From: CAZTVF01 sp964616985
Lineage (GTDB): Bacteria > Planctomycetota > Phycisphaerae > SM23-33
Assembly: GCA_964616985.1 (NCBI GenBank)
Contig: CAZTVF010000115.1
Location: forward strand, 1 to 17,180
Reading direction: 5' to 3'
Length of the DNA: 17,180 nucleotides
This document shows, piece by piece, positions 13,543-17,180 of this stretch (positions are counted from its first letter, which is position 1; every line of letters starts with the position of its first letter). The notes below the pieces were generated by a model. It was not told where the DNA came from and did no database searches. It saw only the letters and a list, made by a program, of their open reading frames with translations. The position numbers were made by a program, and so were the translations under genes.

Positions 13543-13558
13543 TGGCACGGCCTGTGCA
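13543..13558 (+). promoter_or_regulatory. Sigma-54 (-24/-12) promoter
   Basis: TGGCACG, four bases (GCCT), then GTGCA. The sigma-54 consensus is TGGCACG-N4-TTGCA/T, so only one base differs. The invariant GG (13544-13545) and GC (13556-13557) have the correct spacing. Predicted start is near 13569. Confidence 0.65.
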
Positions 13559-13568
13559 ACTAGGAGGG

Positions 13569-13763
13569 TAGATGCTCTCGAAAGTTTGACAAGTTACTGG
13601 ATGAGGATCAGGGCAGCAGCGACCGCCCTTCGCCAGGAGTGAGCACGGGGCGTGCGGCAGAGGCTCAACTGCGACGCGCCCCTGATGAACTTGACATAGC
13701 TGGCGCTCGTGTGCCAGTTAGGAAGGCCGGTGGGTAAGCGAGGACCCGCCGGCCACCTTTTTA
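13569..13763 (+). ncRNA. Candidate sigma-54-dependent structured small RNA
   Basis: No protein gene lies in 13380-13878. From the predicted start (about 13569) to the terminator U-tract is about 195 nt. Visible helices: GGGGCGTG/CGCGCCCC with inner GCAG/CTGC (13647-13682); CTGGCGC-TCGT-GTGCCAG (13700-13717); long-range CAAGTT/AACTTG (13590-13595/13688-13693) stacked near ATCAGGG/CCCTGAT (13607-13613/13680-13686), the latter partly competing with the first hairpin; and GGGC/GCCC (13611-13614/13625-13628). AGGAGGG (13562-13568) precedes an ATG at 13572 that opens only a five-codon frame (MLSKV), and that site would be just outside the predicted transcript. I do not recognise a known RNA family. 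Confidence 0.5.
13725..13762 (+). terminator. Intrinsic terminator of the small RNA candidate
   Basis: GGCCGGTGGGT (13725-13735) pairs with ACCCGCCGGCC (13744-13754), including one G-T pair, around loop AAGCGAGG. Then ACC and TTTTT (13758-13762) follow. The U-tract faces plus, so it does not serve the minus-strand lpxB gene. Confidence 0.88.
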
Positions 13764-13878
13764 TCCACGTCGTTCACAGCGGCCGCGTTGCACGCAAACT
13801 CCGATATCGCTCCCCTGCGGACACTCGCTACGCCGATTTGAAAAGGACAAACGCCGCCGGCCGAACTGCCCTGCGGTT

Positions 13879-15063
13879 CTACCGCGCCAGCGTCTGCGCC
13901 ACCAGGTCGGCGGCGTTGGCGGAGGCGCTTTGCGAAGTGGCGAGGCAGAGCGAGTCGGCGATGGCGAGCATGCGATCGCGCATCTCGTGGAGGTAGCCAA
14001 GGTCGCTCATGCATTCGAGCACCGCGCGCGTCAGGGGCGGAACGCTGCCGCCCCAGGGCATCAGTTCGGGCACGATCCGCTTCCCGGCCAGGATGTTCAC
14101 CAGCGACAGGCTGTGCGTGGGCACCATCGCGGCCGACCGCCCCAGCGTGCGGTACAGCAATCGCGTCAGCAGGCCCGTGCGGTAGAACACGACCATCGGC
14201 ACGCCGTAGTACGCCACGTGCAGCGTGACCGTGCCGCTGCCGACGACCGCGAACGACGACTGCGCCAGCACATCCTGCGCCGCCGTGGGCCCCACCACGA
14301 CCTCGGCCTCGCCGCGACCGTGGGCGGCCGTGATCCGCCGGATCGCCGCGGCCCCGGCCTCGTTCAGCGTCGCGAAGGTGCACTGCGCCTTGGGCCAGCG
14401 GCGTGCGATCGCCGCCGCCGTCGCCAGCAAGGCCGGCGTGTGGTGCTTGATCTCGGCCGGCCGGCTGCCCGGCAGCAGCGCCACCCGCCAGTTGCCCTCG
14501 TACCATGCCTCGGTCAGGTCCGGCAGGGGCTGGGGGCGCGGGCGGCGATGGTCGTACACGGGATGGCCGACGAACGTGGCGTTCACGCCGCGCTGGCGGA
14601 GGTATTCCTGTTCGAACGGCAGGATGCAGGCCACGCCGTCGGTCAGGCGGGCGAGCTTCTTCACCCGCCAGGGCGCCCACGCCCACACCTGCGGCGCGAC
14701 GTAGTACACCACCGGGGCGCCCGCCTCCCGCGCGGCTCGGGCGATGTGCCAGTTCATGGCCGGGCTGTCGACGGGCACGACCACGTCGGGGCGAATCTGG
14801 CGGATCGCACGCTGCACGCGGCGGATCTTGCGGATGTAGTACGCCAGGTTCAGGAACGGGCCCCACAGCATGCTCGCCTTGTGCGTGAGGTCCTCGACCA
14901 CCTCGCAACCCGCGGCGGCCATGCGAGGCCCGGCCACGCCGATGAAGCGTGCGGCGGGGAATCGCTCCTTCAGGGCCAGGATGAGGTTGGCGGCGTGCTC
15001 GTCGCCGCTGGCCTCGGCCGCGGAGACGAAGATGGTCAACCGTTTGTCGGCGGGGTCGGGCAT
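13879..15063 (-). CDS. lpxB: Lipid-A-disaccharide synthase
   Basis: A 394-residue GT19 glycosyltransferase, normal length for LpxB. It joins UDP-2,3-diacylglucosamine and lipid X to make the lipid A disaccharide at the inner face of the cytoplasmic membrane. Family landmarks: SAAEASGDEHAANL (14-27, usually SAGEASGD), GVAGPRMAAAGCE (42-54), VDSPAMNW with YYVAPQVWAWAPWR, FVGHPVYD, LLPGSRPAEIKHH and GSGTVTLHVAYYGVPMVVFYR (in the UDP-sugar site region). The GEASGD Gly is Ala here. The ATG at 15063 follows the acpS stop by one base, so the two are coupled. It marks a Gram-negative outer membrane with lipid A. Downstream, 13764-13878 contains no obvious terminator for this strand. Confidence 0.96.
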   Translation of the reverse strand: MPDPADKRLTIFVSAAEASGDEHAANLILALKERFPAARFIGVAGPRMAAAGCEVVEDLTHKASMLWGPFLNLAYYIRKIRRVQRAIRQIRPDVVVPVDSPAMNWHIARAAREAGAPVVYYVAPQVWAWAPWRVKKLARLTDGVACILPFEQEYLRQRGVNATFVGHPVYDHRRPRPQPLPDLTEAWYEGNWRVALLPGSRPAEIKHHTPALLATAAAIARRWPKAQCTFATLNEAGAAAIRRITAAHGRGEAEVVVGPTAAQDVLAQSSFAVVGSGTVTLHVAYYGVPMVVFYRTGLLTRLLYRTLGRSAAMVPTHSLSLVNILAGKRIVPELMPWGGSVPPLTRAVLECMSDLGYLHEMRDRMLAIADSLCLATSQSASANAADLVAQTLAR

Positions 15064-15064
15064 G

Positions 15065-15448
15065 CTATTCGCTCGCCCCGATGGCCGAGGCGATGGCGTG
15101 CGTCTCGATGTGGCTGATGGAGATGAGGATCTTCTGGAGGCCCTGCTCGCGAGCGATCTGCTCGCACAGGCCCGAGAGGTTCACCCTGGGCTGGCCCGAG
15201 GGCTCGTTGCGGACCTCGATGTCAGTCCACTTGATGCCGTCCCGCCAGCCCGTGCCCAGGACCTTCAGGACGGCCTCCTTGGCCGCGAACCGCCCGGCGA
15301 GGTGCTCGATTTCCCTCTTCCTGCCGACGCAGTACGCCAGCTCCGCCGGCGTGAAAACGCGTTCGAGGAATCGCTGGCCGTGGCGGCCAATGACCTCCTG
15401 CAGGCGCGAACACTCCACCATGTCGACTCCATGCGCGATGGGTTTCAT
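15065..15448 (-). CDS. acpS: Holo-[acyl-carrier-protein] synthase
   Basis: A 127-residue protein, the usual AcpS size. It transfers 4'-phosphopantetheine from CoA to a serine of apo-ACP, switching on fatty acid synthesis. The magnesium ligands appear as Asp9 in HGVDMVECSRL and Glu58 in HLAGRFAAKEAVLKVLGTG; FTPAELAYC (32-40) is also typical. The ATG at 15448 gives the family N-terminus; an in-frame ATG at 15514 would add 22 unfamiliar residues. There is no Shine-Dalgarno before 15448, but an extended -10 ends 7 nt upstream, which fits leaderless translation. It forms an operon with lpxB, linking ACP activation to acyl-ACP-dependent lipid A synthesis. Confidence 0.95.
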   Translation of the reverse strand: MKPIAHGVDMVECSRLQEVIGRHGQRFLERVFTPAELAYCVGRKREIEHLAGRFAAKEAVLKVLGTGWRDGIKWTDIEVRNEPSGQPRVNLSGLCEQIAREQGLQKILISISHIETHAIASAIGASE

Positions 15449-15454
15449 GGCGAC

Positions 15455-15463
15455 ATGATAACA
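15455..15463 (-). promoter_or_regulatory. Extended -10 promoter for acpS-lpxB (leaderless)
   Basis: Minus strand TGT-TATCAT, an extended -10, with six bases before the acpS ATG, so transcription is expected at or next to the A of the ATG. No matching -35 is found at 16-18 bp. Confidence 0.4.
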
Positions 15464-15514
15464 ACGCGCAGCCGACGTTGGTAGGGCTTCGTTGTCCGGG
15501 TCGGTGACGCGCAT

Positions 15515-15565
15515 GGAAGAGAAGAGAGCGGGATTATTGGATGATTTCTGGGATTAGGAGGATTG
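15515..15565 (+). repeat. GGGATT-rich repeat, copy 1
   Basis: GAGAAGAGAGCGGGATT, then GATGATTTCTGGGATTAGG and AGGATTG. It matches copy 2 directly and copy 3 inverted. A GGTCGTCGCGG tail with GGTGACTG follows (15590-15616) and is repeated after copy 2 (15692-15720), so the unit is about 105 bp. Confidence 0.85.
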
Positions 15566-15620
15566 TGGAATGAAGGTGGGAATTCCTTGGGTCGTCGCGG
15601 CGGCAGCGGCGGTGACTGTC

Positions 15621-15675
15621 AGGAGAAAGAGAGCGGGATCAAGACGATTTCTGGGATTCAAGGGATGAGGGATTA
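15621..15675 (+). repeat. GGGATT-rich repeat, copy 2
   Basis: GAGAAAGAGAGCGGGATC, then GACGATTTCTGGGATTCAAG and GGGATGAGGGATT. It is offset 105 bp from copy 1 and diverged at several sites. Confidence 0.85.
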
Positions 15676-15810
15676 ACGGTGGAGATGCCGTGGTCGTCGC
15701 GGCAGCGGGAAAGGTGACTGGCGGCGGCAGCACCGATCGCGGCGCGCCGCTCCTTAAGACCATCGCAGTTCCGCGACCTGCCGCGCCGGCAGACGAACAA
15801 GAACTGACGA

Positions 15811-15870
15811 AATCTCTTCTCTTCAATCCCCTTAATCCCGGAAATCATCTCAATCCCGCTCTCTTCTCCT
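15811..15870 (-). repeat. GGGATT-rich repeat, copy 3 (inverted)
   Basis: Read on minus: GAGAAGAGAGCGGGATTGA, GATGATTTCCGGGATTAAG, GGGATTGAAGAGAAG. It faces copies 1 and 2, so 15515-15870 can fold into a large stem. No credible gene occupies 15449-15902; short frames there are made of the repeats. Confidence 0.85.
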
Positions 15871-15902
15871 CGATGCGCCACCGACCCCGCCCGCGCCACC
15901 GA

Positions 15903-16163
15903 TCAATCGAGGATTTCACGGATCTCGGGCGGCAGGAACATGTCCTGGATTTCCTTGCGCCCGCGCAGGGCGATGGCGAGGACATCAATCTGGTCGGTGG
16001 GATCGGCGTCGCCGTCGAGGAAGACGATCTGCCGGCCCTTGAGGCGAACGACGGCCCCGCCGGGGTGGTCGTCGCCGTCCGAGCCGTGCGGCACGCGGCG
16101 AATTTCGACCCCGAGGTTCTCGGCCAATTCCAGAAGCGTCGTCAGCAGGAGTACTGTGTCCAT
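15903..16163 (-). CDS. Small hypothetical protein (86 aa), likely conserved
   Basis: A soluble 86-residue protein with an N-terminal helix (MDTVLLLTTLLELAENLG), then GVEIRRVPHG, GGAVVRLKGRQIVFLDGDADP and a C-terminal PPEIREIL. The pattern (an Arg near GG, a strand of RLKGRQIVFLD, then DADPTDQ and PPEIRE) resembles small planctomycete hypothetical proteins I have seen without a function; I cannot name a family. The composition and third-position GC fit a real gene. The ATG at 16163 has only GGAC upstream. It is divergent from the histidine kinase gene, with about 100 bp between starts, so the two could share a control region. The inverted repeat copy 3 ends 32 bp after its stop. Confidence 0.72.
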   Translation of the reverse strand: MDTVLLLTTLLELAENLGVEIRRVPHGSDGDDHPGGAVVRLKGRQIVFLDGDADPTDQIDVLAIALRGRKEIQDMFLPPEIREILD

Positions 16164-16266
16164 GGGCCGTCCAGGTTCAAGTTATTGCGGCCTTGTGCCG
16201 ATGTACCAATGTGAAGGATTCTGTCTGAATATCCTCCGGCGTGGCGGAAAACAAGAGGTTCGTATC

Positions 16267-17040
16267 GTGAAAACGCTTCCAAAGAAGAAACGCCAGGACG
16301 ACGACCAGCTGGCCAAGCTCCAGGGGCAGGTTGCCGCCCTTCGCGCGCAGCTGGCGCGGGCGCAGCGTCTGGCCACCATGGGCACCATGACGGCGATGGT
16401 CGCCCACGAGTTCAACAACATCCTCACCCCCATCATCAATTACGCGCAGCTGGCAAAGGTGAACCCCAGCCTGGCCACCAAGGCAATCGACCGCGCCGCC
16501 GACGGCGGCCGCCGCGCCACCTCTATCTGCAACGCCATTCTGGGCATGGCCCGCGACACCACCGCCGAGATGGCCCCGGTCAAACTTCGTGAACTGATCG
16601 ACGACACGCTGTGCGCGATGGCGCGCGAACCGCAGAAGGACGGCATCGAACTGGTCCTGGACGTGCCGGCCGACTTCACCCTCGTCGCCCGCCGCGTCGA
16701 GTTGCAGCAGGTGCTGCTGAACCTCCTGATCAACGCACGCTCGGCCGTGATGGGCAAACCCGGCGGCATGCGGCGCATCGCCATCACCGCCCGCCGCGAA
16801 GGCGACCGGGCCGTCCTCGGGGTACAGGACAACGGCGTGGGCATTCCAAGCGAAAACCACCAGCAGATCTTCGAGCCCTTCTTCACCACCAAGGCCCAGG
16901 CCGACGATGACGGCGGCTCGGGCCTGGGCCTGGCCATCTGCAAGCAGATCATCACCGATATGGGCGGCGACATCTCCGTCCAGAGCGAGCCCGGCGACGG
17001 CGCCCACTTCACGCTGTCCATCCCGATCAACGAGAACTGA
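16267..17040 (+). CDS. Soluble sensor histidine kinase (NtrB-like catalytic core)
   Basis: A 257-residue kinase with no membrane helix and no recognisable sensor domain. A basic, coiled-coil-like N-terminus (about 5-36, KKKRQDDDQLAKLQGQVAALRAQ) leads into the H-box MVAHEFNNILTPIINYA (44-60, phospho-His47), then N-box LQQVLLNLLINARSA (146-160), G1 VQDNGVGIP (186-194), F-box IFEPFFTTK (201-209) and G2 GGSGLGLAICKQII (216-229). HEFNN with LNLLINA is typical of NtrB/PAS-type kinases, which often pair with sigma-54 response regulators. No regulator gene is in the window. GTG 16267 has AAGAGG 8 nt upstream; the longer in-frame reading runs antisense to the small divergent gene. The sensing input may come from a partner protein through the coiled coil. 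Confidence 0.9.
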   Translation: MKTLPKKKRQDDDQLAKLQGQVAALRAQLARAQRLATMGTMTAMVAHEFNNILTPIINYAQLAKVNPSLATKAIDRAADGGRRATSICNAILGMARDTTAEMAPVKLRELIDDTLCAMAREPQKDGIELVLDVPADFTLVARRVELQQVLLNLLINARSAVMGKPGGMRRIAITARREGDRAVLGVQDNGVGIPSENHQQIFEPFFTTKAQADDDGGSGLGLAICKQIITDMGGDISVQSEPGDGAHFTLSIPINEN

Positions 17041-17055
17041 ACGGCGGACGAAGCG

Positions 17056-17180
17056 CTATCTCGGCGGTTCCTCCGGCGGCTCCAGAAGGTCTTCCAGCCA
17101 CATCCCGAAGTTGATGTGGTAGACGCGTGACCTGCCCCCAATAAACCGCCGGATATTCAGAGAGAGTCCAATGGGGCATA
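17056..17180 (-). CDS. 3' end of an unidentified gene, cut by the window edge
   Basis: On the minus strand an open frame enters from the right edge and ends at TAG (17058-17056). It gives about 40 residues ending NIRRFIGGRSRVYHINFG then MWLEDLLEPPEEPPR. The even, non-repetitive residue mix and acidic Pro-rich tail look like a true C-terminus. It converges on the kinase stop with a 15-bp gap. No family is recognised. Confidence 0.45.
   Translation of the reverse strand, partial: CPIGLSLNIRRFIGGRSRVYHINFGMWLEDLLEPPEEPPR

Noticed and set aside
13572..13589. Five-codon frame MLSKV after AGGAGGG
   Set aside because: The ribosome-binding site would lie at or before the predicted sigma-54 start. 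It is too short to call, though a leader peptide is not excluded.
13709..13996. Possible 95-aa plus-strand gene
   Set aside because: It starts inside the small RNA terminator region and runs antisense into lpxB; composition is shadow-like.
13930..15117. 395-codon plus-strand frame
   Set aside because: Antisense to lpxB, which is unmistakable.
15554..15826. Possible 90-aa minus-strand gene
   Set aside because: Built almost wholly from the GGGATT-rich repeats; no ribosome-binding site or protein-like pattern.

Overview
The window is a GC-rich chromosomal stretch from a Gram-negative bacterium. A PEP-CTERM sorting signal on a secreted protease, lipid A synthesis (LpxB), a sigma-54-type promoter, GC-rich palindromic spacer repeats and the mix of hypothetical proteins together suggest a planctomycete (Phycisphaerae-like). 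That placement is inference from gene content only. No phage, plasmid, CRISPR or transposase gene is visible.

Layout. (1) 1-2150: tRNA-Leu(UAG), then on the minus strand a seven-helix membrane protein coupled to a sugar-phosphate isomerase/epimerase-like TIM barrel. (2) 2065-4140: phosphate acetyltransferase (pta) on plus, a small unknown minus gene, and a minus-strand RRM RNA-binding protein with its own terminator. (3) 4390-6003: rubredoxin (plus, apparently leaderless) convergent with a membrane fatty acid desaturase (minus). Between them lie a REP-like palindrome and a near-perfect long inverted repeat. (4) 6190-7830: a secreted PEP-CTERM metzincin-like metalloprotease with promoter and terminator. 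(5) 7920-8411: a scrap-rich region with REP-like palindromes, the 3' remnant of a flavodoxin-like gene, seven tandem copies of TGCTCTAG, a perfect 16-bp terminator and tRNA-Pro(UGG). (6) 8644-11332: a two-gene operon of an LtaS/OpgB-type phosphoglycerol transferase and a PAP2 lipid phosphatase. (7) 11333-13379: a palindrome-packed spacer, a stand-alone EMAP/Trbp111-type tRNA-binding protein and a glycosidase-like TIM barrel. (8) 13380-13878: a spacer with no protein gene but with a 21-bp dyad, a close match to a -24/-12 sigma-54 promoter and a downstream intrinsic terminator. Together they define a candidate sigma-54-dependent structured small RNA of about 195 nt. (9) 13879-15448: acpS-lpxB, minus strand, with an extended -10 placed for leaderless transcription. 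(10) 15515-15870: three copies (two direct, one inverted) of a GGGATT-rich repeat. (11) 15903-17180: a small conserved-looking protein, a soluble NtrB-like histidine kinase, and the 3' end of one more minus-strand gene.

Themes. Envelope functions recur: lipid A (LpxB), acyl carrier activation (AcpS), desaturation, phosphoglycerol transfer and lipid phosphate removal. The best candidates for something undescribed are the sigma-54 small RNA locus at 13402-13763, the dispersed palindrome family, and the octamer array that copies eight bases of the neighbouring tRNA-Pro D-arm. All family names come from reading motifs by eye; no database search was run.
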